Source: Solirubrobacterales bacterium
GTDB taxonomy: Bacteria > Actinomycetota > Thermoleophilia > Solirubrobacterales > Solirubrobacteraceae
Direction: 5' to 3'
Assembly (NCBI GenBank): GCA_019240655.1
Contig: JAFAXX010000171.1
Span: forward strand, 1-38,564
Length of the DNA stretch: 38,564 nt
Part shown: positions 9,474 through 17,586 of the stretch, piece by piece
How positions within the stretch are numbered: the stretch's first letter is position 1
Layout of the letters: every line of letters starts with the position of its first letter
The notes under the pieces: model-generated
The model's database searches: none
What the model saw: the letters and a program-made list of their open reading frames with translations, nothing else
Told to the model about the DNA's origin: nothing
Program-made: the position numbers and the translations under genes

Positions 9474-10201
9474 CCGTGCTGCTGTCCCGGCCGGAGCGGC
9501 GCAATGCGGTGGACGGGCCGACCGCGGCGGCGCTGTCCGAGGCCTTCGACCAGTTCGATGGCGATGACGCCGCGTCCGTGGCGGTGCTGCACGGCGAAGG
9601 TGGCGTGTTCTGCGCCGGCGCCGATCTCCGCGCCGTGGGGTCGGCGTCGGGCAACCGCGTGGCCGCGGACGGCGACGGCCCCATGGGCCCGACGCGAATG
9701 CGGCTCTCGAAGCCGGTGATTGCCGCGGTGGCCGGGGCGGCGGTGGCGGGCGGGCTGGAGCTCGCGCTCTGGTGCGACCTCCGAGTGGTGGAGGCTGGAG
9801 CGGTGTTCGGAGTGTTCTGCCGGCGCTGGGGCGTGCCGCTGATCGACGGCGGGACCGTCCGCCTGCCCCGGCTGATCGGCGCCAGCCGCGCCATGGACCT
9901 GGTGCTGACCGGCCGGCCGGTAGACGCGGAGGAGGCGCTCGCCATCGGCTTGGCCAACCGGCTGGTGGCCGACGGCACCTCTCGGGCAGAAGCCGAGTCG
10001 CTGGCGCGATCGCTGGCGGCGTTCCCGCAGACCTGCCTGCGGGAGGACCGGCTGTCCCTGCTCGAGCAGGAGGGCCTCAGCGAGGAGGCGGCGATGGCGG
10101 GTGAGTTTCACCGCGGGGTGCGCTCGCTGGCCCAGGCAGAGACCGGAGTCGCGCGGTTCCGCGCCGGCGAGGGCAGACACGGCGGCTTTTCGCCGGCGTG
10201 A
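9431..10201 (+). CDS. enoyl-CoA hydratase/isomerase (crotonase) family protein
   Basis: SRPERRNAVDGPTAAALSEAF, GEGGVFCAGADLRAVG, KPVIAAVAGAAVAGGLELALWCDLRV. Confidence 0.92.
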   Translation: MASPVRIERDGPVFTVLLSRPERRNAVDGPTAAALSEAFDQFDGDDAASVAVLHGEGGVFCAGADLRAVGSASGNRVAADGDGPMGPTRMRLSKPVIAAVAGAAVAGGLELALWCDLRVVEAGAVFGVFCRRWGVPLIDGGTVRLPRLIGASRAMDLVLTGRPVDAEEALAIGLANRLVADGTSRAEAESLARSLAAFPQTCLREDRLSLLEQEGLSEEAAMAGEFHRGVRSLAQAETGVARFRAGEGRHGGFSPA

Positions 10202-10214
10202 ACGGCCCGTCTTT

Positions 10215-10312
10215 GCGCGGCGCGCCGTCAGACCAGACCGGGCGCGCGGCGCGCCGTTAGACCAGACCGGTACGGACCGGTGCGCGCGCGGCGCGCCGTC
10301 AGACCAGACCGG
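10215..10312. repeat. three copies of GCGCGGCGCGCCGTYAGACCAGACCGG overlapping the 3' end of the response regulator gene
   Basis: Copies at 10215-10241, 10244-10270 and 10286-10312, the last overlapping the regulator stop codon. Confidence 0.92.
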
Positions 10313-10940
10313 TGCGGACCGCCCGCACCGCGGCCTGAAGGCGGTTTTCGACCTGGAGCTTGATCAGGATGCTCGAGACGTGGTTCTTCACCGTGTGCTG
10401 GCTCAGATACAGCGCCTCGCCGATCGCGGCATTGTCGAGCCCGCGACACAGAAGCGCGAGCACCTCGAGCTCACGCGGCGTCATTCCCTCGCTCCAGTGG
10501 ATCGGCTCGATGTGCGCGGGCTCGCGCAGACGGGTGACCAGCCGGCTCGCGACGCGCGGGGAGATCAGCGACTCCCCGCGGGCGGCGGCCCGCACGCCTT
10601 CGGTGATCTGATCTATCGGAGCGTCCTTGACGAGGTACCCGCATGCGCCCGCCAGGAGCGCATTCATGACGTACTCGTCGTCGGTCATCATGGTCAGGAC
10701 GACCACGCGGGCCAGCGGCGCGGCGGTGGTGAGCCGCTGGGTGGCCTCGATCCCGGACATGCCCGGCATGTTGAGGTCCATGAGCACGACTCCGGGACCC
10801 ATCCTGGCCGCCAGAGGGATCGCGTCGGCGGCCATGGCCGCCTCGCCGAACACTTCGATGCCACGTTCGGCCAGCAGCCCCGACAGGCCGCGGCGGTACA
10901 GCTCGTGGTCATCCACCACGATGACTTTGACGTCGCCCAA
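10299..10940 (-). CDS. NarL/FixJ-type response regulator with canonical receiver
   Basis: VIVVDDHELYRRGLSGLLAE, VVLMDLNMPGMSG (phospho-Asp present), GYLVKDAP (Lys present), LuxR HTH MTPRELEVLALLCRGLDNAAIGEALYLSQHTVKNHVSSILIKL. TTG start. Confidence 0.93.
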   Translation of the reverse strand: MGDVKVIVVDDHELYRRGLSGLLAERGIEVFGEAAMAADAIPLAARMGPGVVLMDLNMPGMSGIEATQRLTTAAPLARVVVLTMMTDDEYVMNALLAGACGYLVKDAPIDQITEGVRAAARGESLISPRVASRLVTRLREPAHIEPIHWSEGMTPRELEVLALLCRGLDNAAIGEALYLSQHTVKNHVSSILIKLQVENRLQAAVRAVRTGLV

Positions 10941-11068
10941 CTTCGCCCCAATTCTCCGTATTCCGTTACGTTGAGAGACCGCGGCCGCGTCCTGCGGCCA
11001 AGTCCCTATTCCTTTCTACAGCTCATCATACCGGACGCCGCCGCCGTCGTGAAGCCCTGGTTACGAGC

Positions 11069-12352
11069 TCACGAATGAGCCACCATCTGGGCCGGCGGGT
11101 CGACGCCGGGCAGGTAGCCCGCCGCACACGGTGAGCTGTCGAACTCCTCGGCGGCCGGCCCCTCTCCGAAGTAGTGCGCGATCGCGGCGACCGACCGCTG
11201 AGCGGCGAGGCCGTCGCCGTAGGGATTGACCGCGTTGGCCATCGCCGCATAGGCATCGGCATCGGTCAGCAGGCGGCCGACCATTGCGGCGATCAGGTCC
11301 TCGTCGGTTCCGACCAGGCGGACGGTGCCCGCGTGCACCGCCTCGGGTCGCTCGGTCGTCTCGCGCATCACCAGCACCGGCTTGCCAAGGCTCGGGCCTT
11401 CCTCCTGGACGCCGCCGCTGTCGGTGAGGATGACCGTGGCCCGGTTCATCAGCCGGGAGAATCCACCGTAGGGCAGCGGCTCGGTCACGGTCACGTTCGC
11501 GAGCCGGCCGATCGCCGGCAGCACCGCATCCCGGACGAGTGGGTTGCGGTGGATCGGGAAGACGATGCGCAGGTCGGGGTGCGAGCGTGCGATCCGGGCC
11601 AGCGCGCGGCCAACCGCGCGCAACGGGGCACCCCAGGACTCGCGCCGGTGTGCGGTGACCAGCAGCACCGGTCCAGGCGCCGCGTCCAGCGCTGCGAGCG
11701 CCGGATCGCCGTAGTCGAGTCGACAGGCGACCGCCCACAGCAGCGCGTCGATGACCGTGTTCCCGGTCACCACCACCGAGCTCGGGTCAACGTTTTCGGC
11801 CAGCAGGTTCGCGCGGCTGGTGGCGGTCGGAGCCAGGTGCAGCGCCGCCAGGCGCGTGGCCAGGCGCCGGTTTATCTCCTCCGGATAGGGCGCGTAGACG
11901 TCCCCGGTGCGCAGGCCGGCCTCGAGATGGAACACCGGGATCTTCTCGTAGAAAGCGGCCAGAGCGGCGGCGAAGACCGTCGTCGTATCACCTTGGACGA
12001 CGACGGCGTCCGGGGCCTGATCTGCCAGCAGCCTCCGCACGCCGGTGAGCGCGCGGGTCGTGATATCGGTGAGCGTCTGGCCGGGCTCGTGGATGTCGAG
12101 GTCGTAGTGGGGCGTGATTCCGAATACCTCATTGACCTGATCGAGCATGCTGCGGTGCTGGGCGGTGACCGCGACCAGCGGCGTGAACAGCGGTGAGTCG
12201 TCCAGGGCCCGGATCAGCGGTGCGACCTTGACCGCCTCCGGTCGTGTTCCGTACACGACCATGATGCGGCGCGGAGGCCCGGGTCTGACCGGCTCGGGCG
12301 CGGCGACCAGGTGGGGCTTCGACGGATTGCGGTGGCGGTCGGCGGCAGGCAT
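11069..12352 (-). CDS. wecB: UDP-N-acetylglucosamine 2-epimerase (non-hydrolysing)
   Basis: VYGTRPEAVKVAPLIRAL, VVQGDTTTVFAAALAAFYEKIPVFHLEAGLRTGDVYAPYPEEINRRLATRLA, ILTDSGGVQEEGPSLGKPVLVMRETTERPEAV. Confidence 0.95.
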   Translation of the reverse strand: MPAADRHRNPSKPHLVAAPEPVRPGPPRRIMVVYGTRPEAVKVAPLIRALDDSPLFTPLVAVTAQHRSMLDQVNEVFGITPHYDLDIHEPGQTLTDITTRALTGVRRLLADQAPDAVVVQGDTTTVFAAALAAFYEKIPVFHLEAGLRTGDVYAPYPEEINRRLATRLAALHLAPTATSRANLLAENVDPSSVVVTGNTVIDALLWAVACRLDYGDPALAALDAAPGPVLLVTAHRRESWGAPLRAVGRALARIARSHPDLRIVFPIHRNPLVRDAVLPAIGRLANVTVTEPLPYGGFSRLMNRATVILTDSGGVQEEGPSLGKPVLVMRETTERPEAVHAGTVRLVGTDEDLIAAMVGRLLTDADAYAAMANAVNPYGDGLAAQRSVAAIAHYFGEGPAAEEFDSSPCAAGYLPGVDPPAQMVAHS

Positions 12353-12362
12353 TACTTGCTCC

Positions 12363-15300
12363 TCATGGTTTGGGGTTGGCGGCGGCGGCCGACCCGGCGG
12401 GCAGCGCCTGAACGTGGATGTCGTCGAAGCGCGCGACCGAGTCCTCGGCGTAGACGCCGAAGCCGCCGGTCAGATACGGCCGCTCGGTGTCGACGAACTT
12501 GGTCAGCACACGGCCTTCGGCCGAGACCGTGATCTGATTGCCGCTCTGAACCACTCCCACGCGGTGCTCGGCGCCGATCGGGAACTGCGGAAGCTTGCCC
12601 GAGGCCAGGAATCGCTCACCGCCGGGATACGCCGGATCCTGCTTGGAGAGCAGCCAACCGGTCGGTTCGAGCGTCAACGCGTAGAAACGCTGCGGCGAGC
12701 TGTAGTGCCACACCACCCAGCCGACCTCCCACGGGTTGGGGGTACCGGCCGCCCCGTGACGCAGCTGGCGCGTCGTGCGAACCTGCGCGCCGGCGACGAA
12801 GTCCTGATACCAAGTCCGGCTCAGCACCAGGGCCGCGTGCGTCACCCGCGGGGATTGGGTGGTCGCGACCGAGAGGGTGATGGCCTGGCTCGGCCCGGAT
12901 CCGGTGAGCGACGTGTGGCCGTAGCCGCTGAACACCTGATACCAGTCGCTCCGCACGGGGCGGCTGTGGCCGCCGAACGACAGGAGGGCCACCCCGAGCG
13001 CCGCGAAGCCGACCGCGGCCGCCACCGACACCGTGCGGACGGACTTCTGCAACGGCGCACGCCGGCGCCCCGGCGGCCGAGGAGCACCCGAGGGCGAAGG
13101 CGCGGGTGCAGGGATGACGGCGAGGCGTCGATCGCCGTTTTGAGCGAACCGCGCCTGCGAGCTGTCCGGGCCTCGCTCGAGCGCCACCAGCGGAGCCTCA
13201 GCCACCCGATCGGTCTTAGACCAGTTGGTGCGGCGGCGCAGCGTGCGGCCGACCGCCCACCAGCCGGCGGCGTACCACATCAGGCAGTAGCCGACGTACA
13301 GATGGGCGAGCCCCGCAGTGCGGGCCAGCGACATACCGCGGTCGCGCTCGCGCAGCCAGTAGGTGTAGCTGTAGAGCACGGCCGGTCCGAAGGCCAGCGC
13401 GTAGGTCGAGAGCACCCACCAGCCGAGCGGGTTGCCCCCGTCGGCTGCGACGACTCCACTGCCGAGCAGCGAGCAGGCGAACGATGCGGTCAGTAGCGAG
13501 CCGATCAGCAGCAGCGCCGGGCTCGACAGGTGATAGAGGAGATCGACCCGCGCCGGCCGCGGCGCACCGCGCAGGATCCGCGGGATGAGCTTCCACGACT
13601 GCAGGTGGCCCTGGAACCAGCGCGAGCGTTGCCGGATCAGCCTTCGCAGCTCGATCACGCCCTGCTGATGGACAGCCGCCGTGTGGCAGTACTCGTTGCG
13701 CCAGCCCGCGGTGAGCAGGCGGATGCCGAGGTCGAGGTCCTCGGTCAGGCTGCGGGTCCACGGCGCCTCGCCGAGCGAGCGGAGCGCCGAGAGCCGCATG
13801 AACTGGCCGTTTCCACCCAGCCCGACACTGCCGAGATGACGCCGGCCGCGCTGGAAGACCTCGGTGTAGATGACGAACTCCATGTCCTGCATCCGGGCCA
13901 ACCGGCTCATCTCGCGGTTGTTGATGCGGACGCCGATCTGCACCGCGCCCACGGTCGGGTCGGCGAAGTACGGCGCGACCGCCGACAGGCTGTGCGGATC
14001 GACGCGGCCGTCGGCGTCGACGACCACGACGACGATCCGGTCGGGATCGCGACCCTCGAGCCACGAGCTCTCCGACAGCCGGGCGATGGCGGCATTCAGC
14101 GCCTCGCCCTTGCCCTGCCGGGCGTTCGGAGGCGTGCGCTGCATCAGCCGGACGCGCTCGTCCGCCACCCCCCTGACCGCTGCCGCGGTCCCGTCGTCGG
14201 AGCCGTCGTCGATCACCATCACCCCGAAGTTCTCGCCCGGCAACGAGAGCAGGCGCCGAAGGCTGTTGAGGATCACCTTCTCCTCGTTCAGGCACGGCAG
14301 CAGGAAGACGAAGAACAGCTCGTGCGCAGCGGCCGGCGGCGAGGCGCTCGCCATCGGCGCTCGGCGCCGGCGCCGGCGGCCGCGGGGCTCACGCCGCGAG
14401 GCGCCGAGCATCGTCAGTCCGTAGACGATCAGCAGTCCCACCGCGACGAGTGCCGCGATGGCCAGCGGCACCACCGCAGCGGCCCGTGAAGCCGACGCGA
14501 CCGGCGCGAGCGGCGGCGCGGTCGGGTTGGCGGCGGGCAGGGTGGCGACTGCGGTGGCCGTCCCGGCGGGTGTCCGGACGTTGATGCGCGCCTGCGCCGG
14601 CAGCGGGGCCGTGTCGGTGAAGCGCACGTAGTACTGACGGTTCAAGTCGGCACCGATTCGGCGCAGCGCGCCGGGCCAGTCGCCGGCCGTGCGGATGCGG
14701 GTGACGAAGCCGCCGTTTCCGGCGACGAGCGCCGTGTAGGCGGGCGCGCCCGTAGGGGAGGCGTCGAGCAGGTACAGCGAGGTGCCGCTGGCGGCCAGTT
14801 GCCGGCGCAGCCGCGCGCTCGCTGCCGCGCCGAGCGGTTCGTTCGCGCTCAGCACGAGAACCACCGTGCGCCGCACCGAGGCGCCCGGCGAGAACGCCGA
14901 CAGCGCCTCGGTGAGCCGGAGCGCCGCTGGCTCGCGCGGTCCGCGCGCGAGCGCGAGGTCGCTGGTCACCGCCGCGGCGGGATCGCCAGTCAGCTGGCCG
15001 GTGGCGGAGACCGCGGCCTCCGCGCCGGCGGGCAGCCCGGCGAGAAAGCCGGCGCCGGCGGAGCGCTCGAGCCCGAGCTCCGAGCTCCGCACGTGCAGGT
15101 CGGGCGAGAAGACGATCTGCAGATCGCCCGGGGAGAGCTGGCGGACGCTCGGGTGCTGCGACGCGCCCCCGACCTGGACAGTGATGTCCTTGCCGGTCAA
15201 CGGTCGCGAGGCCTGCGGCACGGTGATCACCATCCCGATCTCGGGCCGGCGCGAGACGTCGACCCGGAACGGCATGAGCGCAGTCGACAGTGCGCTCGCC

Positions 15301-15599
15301 GGCGAGGGCACCGGATTCATGGAGGCGTTGGTGGGGGGCCGGGCGGGCGGCGTCGAGCCGCCATGGGGTGCGCTGCTCTGACGTGCACTCGTGTGACGAG
15401 CGCTGGTGTGGCGGGGGGTGCTCTGGCGTGGGCTTCCCTGACGTCGGCCGCTGTGACGCGGGCTGCTCTGGCCGGGGCCGCCGTGGGCCGAGACGGCGGC
15501 CGCCGCCGTGACCGTCGCCAAGGCGGCGATCGCCAGAGCTGCGATCGCTAGAGCGGCGATCGCCAGGATCCCCGCGATCCGTCGGTGAAACCGCCTCAT
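12363..15599 (-). CDS. large fusion protein: signal/TM and VWA-like extracellular N-terminus, GT2 processive glycosyltransferase, C-terminal DUF1080/LamG-like domain
   Basis: GT2 motifs FVFLLPCLNEEKVILNSLRRLL, VMVIDDGSDDGT, VVVVDADGRVDPHS, LTEDLDLGIRL, RQRSRWFQGH. N-terminus MRRFHRRIAGILAIAALAIAALAIAALATV and RTVVLVLSANEP...GTSLYLLDASP. C-terminus DFVAGAQVRTTRQL...WEVGWVVWHYSSPQRFYALTLEPTGWLL...FGVYAEDSVARFDDIHVQAL. Start 15599 gives 1078 aa. Confidence 0.85.
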   Translation of the reverse strand: MRRFHRRIAGILAIAALAIAALAIAALATVTAAAAVSAHGGPGQSSPRHSGRRQGSPRQSTPRHTSARHTSARQSSAPHGGSTPPARPPTNASMNPVPSPASALSTALMPFRVDVSRRPEIGMVITVPQASRPLTGKDITVQVGGASQHPSVRQLSPGDLQIVFSPDLHVRSSELGLERSAGAGFLAGLPAGAEAAVSATGQLTGDPAAAVTSDLALARGPREPAALRLTEALSAFSPGASVRRTVVLVLSANEPLGAAASARLRRQLAASGTSLYLLDASPTGAPAYTALVAGNGGFVTRIRTAGDWPGALRRIGADLNRQYYVRFTDTAPLPAQARINVRTPAGTATAVATLPAANPTAPPLAPVASASRAAAVVPLAIAALVAVGLLIVYGLTMLGASRREPRGRRRRRRAPMASASPPAAAHELFFVFLLPCLNEEKVILNSLRRLLSLPGENFGVMVIDDGSDDGTAAAVRGVADERVRLMQRTPPNARQGKGEALNAAIARLSESSWLEGRDPDRIVVVVVDADGRVDPHSLSAVAPYFADPTVGAVQIGVRINNREMSRLARMQDMEFVIYTEVFQRGRRHLGSVGLGGNGQFMRLSALRSLGEAPWTRSLTEDLDLGIRLLTAGWRNEYCHTAAVHQQGVIELRRLIRQRSRWFQGHLQSWKLIPRILRGAPRPARVDLLYHLSSPALLLIGSLLTASFACSLLGSGVVAADGGNPLGWWVLSTYALAFGPAVLYSYTYWLRERDRGMSLARTAGLAHLYVGYCLMWYAAGWWAVGRTLRRRTNWSKTDRVAEAPLVALERGPDSSQARFAQNGDRRLAVIPAPAPSPSGAPRPPGRRRAPLQKSVRTVSVAAAVGFAALGVALLSFGGHSRPVRSDWYQVFSGYGHTSLTGSGPSQAITLSVATTQSPRVTHAALVLSRTWYQDFVAGAQVRTTRQLRHGAAGTPNPWEVGWVVWHYSSPQRFYALTLEPTGWLLSKQDPAYPGGERFLASGKLPQFPIGAEHRVGVVQSGNQITVSAEGRVLTKFVDTERPYLTGGFGVYAEDSVARFDDIHVQALPAGSAAAANPKP
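15523..15567 (-). repeat. three 15-bp repeats within the GT2-fusion signal/TM segment (AIAAL repeats)
   Basis: gcggcgatcgccaga / gctgcgatcgctaga / gcggcgatcgccagg at 15523, 15538 and 15553. Confidence 0.9.
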
Positions 15600-15796
15600 C
15601 GCGCTCGGCGGCGGTCGTTGAAGCGTCCCACGCTGCCAGCGACGAGCAGCCCGACGACGATCAGGAAATAGAGCGCGAACAGCGCCCCCGCCGCGTCGAG
15701 CAGCACCCAGGCTCCGCTCCAGAAGACCGCCGCGTGGCGAAGCTCGGTCGCCGAGGCGACCATGGTCAAGCTCGCTGGCCCAGCTGAGTAATGCAT
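15596..15796 (-). CDS. small single-TM protein translationally coupled to the GT2 fusion
   Basis: MHYSAGPASLTMVASATELRHAAVFWSGAWVLLDAAGALFALYFLIVVGLLVAGSVGRFNDRRRAR*; its stop overlaps the 15599 ATG (ATGA). Confidence 0.6.
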   Translation of the reverse strand: MHYSAGPASLTMVASATELRHAAVFWSGAWVLLDAAGALFALYFLIVVGLLVAGSVGRFNDRRRAR

Positions 15797-16002
15797 AGTT
15801 GCCCCGCGCCCGCCGGCGGTGAGCCGTCCGTGGATTTGGCCGTCTCCGGCGAGCGTTCTGCGTCGTTGGTCGAAATTCGACCGGGCGGAGCGGTCGTTGC
15901 GACCGGGCACGGAGGTGCCAGGTGCGGGTGACCGCGCCAACCCAATCGGCGGAAGCTTGGCAGCCGAGGTGTGACACCTGAAGGGGTCGGCCCGGCGAGT
16001 TT

Positions 16003-16018
16003 GCGTTCACGCTTGAAC
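16003..16018. promoter_or_regulatory. candidate operator GCGTTCA-CGCT-TGAAC
   Basis: GTTCA-N4-TGAAC palindrome in the divergent intergenic region between 15796(-) and 16115(+); matches palindromes at 20054, 20077 and 36689. Confidence 0.6.
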
Positions 16019-16114
16019 ATCACCCTGCGATGCCCGAGGTGATGCCGGTGACTCGGGCCTTCGACGGCCTGGTGGAAGGGGTCGGCGTGCCCGGCGGCCG
16101 CTAGATTGGCGGCG

Positions 16115-17101
16115 GTGAAGTTCAAGCGTGTTCGTGGCTCGGCCGCAGCCGTGACCTTGGGGGTCGCGGGATTGGCGACACTGGCGCTGAGCGGCCCGGC
16201 CGTTACGTCGAGTATTAAGTCGCAAGCCGCTCCTCCGCCGGCCAGCGCCGTGTCGCCGCAACGACTCCCCGGTCCGCTATACGGGGTCACGGTCGACGGC
16301 ATCGACAACCTCGGTCAGGTGCTCGATGCCCTGCGGGCAATGCCGCAGCGGCCGACCACGCGGATCGTCTTCGACCGTCAGCAGTCGCCCGGGTACTACG
16401 CCTCCGCCGTGGGAGCCATGCACCCGGTTAGTTACGTGATGGGCGAGCTGCTCGACTCCTCCGACGCATCACGGGTCAGCACCACGGCGTTGCGGCGGCG
16501 CGTGGACGCGTATCTCGCGGCACTCGGCGGCCGGATCGACGTCTGGGAGATCGGAAACGAGGTCAACGGAAACTGGCTCGGCCCGTACCCAGAGGTGGAA
16601 GCCAAGCTGGTGACCGCCTACGACGCGGTCTCGGCCGCCCGCCGGCGGACCGCGCTCACGCTCTACTACAACGTCGGCTGCGGCGACGGCGCGAGCGAGC
16701 TCGATCCGCTCAGCTTCAGCCGGCGGTTCGTGCCGGCTCGGGTCCGCGACGGGCTGAACTTCGTCCTGCTGAGCTACTACGAGCAGAACTGTCGCGGGCT
16801 ACGTCCGAGCGCCTCGGCGTGGACAAGTTACTTCGCCGCGCTGCACCGGCTGTATCCGAACGCGAGGCTTGGCTTCGGCGAGGTCGGGTTGACCGAACCG
16901 GCACGCTGGTCCACCCTGGGCTACGCAGAGGGAATGATCCGCTATTACTACGGGCTGGCGATCCGCCTGCCGTACTACGTCGGCGGTTACTTCTGGTGGT
17001 ACTGCGACGAGGACTGCGTGCCTTACCGCTCCGCGCCGCTGTTTGCCGCGGTGCGCCGCGCGTTGCGCTCCGAGGCCGCAACTCTGCGCCCCGAACGGTG
17101 A
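16115..17101 (+). CDS. secreted glycoside hydrolase-like (TIM-barrel) protein
   Basis: Signal-like N-terminus; RIDVWEIGNEVNGNWLGPYPEVEAKLVTAYDAV (W-E-x-G-N-E as in clan GH-A enzymes), NARLGFGEVGLTEP, YYVGGYFWWYCDEDCVP. GTG 16115 or TTG 16106 start. Confidence 0.75.
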   Translation: MKFKRVRGSAAAVTLGVAGLATLALSGPAVTSSIKSQAAPPPASAVSPQRLPGPLYGVTVDGIDNLGQVLDALRAMPQRPTTRIVFDRQQSPGYYASAVGAMHPVSYVMGELLDSSDASRVSTTALRRRVDAYLAALGGRIDVWEIGNEVNGNWLGPYPEVEAKLVTAYDAVSAARRRTALTLYYNVGCGDGASELDPLSFSRRFVPARVRDGLNFVLLSYYEQNCRGLRPSASAWTSYFAALHRLYPNARLGFGEVGLTEPARWSTLGYAEGMIRYYYGLAIRLPYYVGGYFWWYCDEDCVPYRSAPLFAAVRRALRSEAATLRPER

Positions 17102-17586
17102 TCGGTCTCGTCGCGGGTGTAGCTGCACGGGATCCGAGGGCACCGCTGCGCTGCTGTGTGCGCTCGTACTGGTACGGGTCAGCGCCCTGATACACAGCAG
17201 CTCGCCGACCGTCTCGCTTCCAACCTCGTCTCGCTCGCCACGGGACTCGAGACCAGCAAGGCCGGGATGCTGTTCGCCAGCTTCATGGTCACCGGTTACA
17301 CCGACGCCTACCCAGCCCAGCCGCCGGTCGTGGCGGCTTTTGTCGGGATGGCCGGACTTTTTCGCCACGCCCAGGCCGGACGCGGCGGCCTCGACCACGT
17401 CCCCCTCGTGCGACCGAACTCGGCGCTCATTCCCTACCTCAGGCGGGACCGAGGCCGCGATTCCAAGGCAGCGCCCTCGAACAACTGCTCGACGCTCCCG
17501 AGCGGGGGAGTCGCTGCCCGTACGGACGGAAAAACACGGATCGGCGCCCGCGCCTGGCCGGGCGCGAGCGCCGAGTCCGCGTCTGA

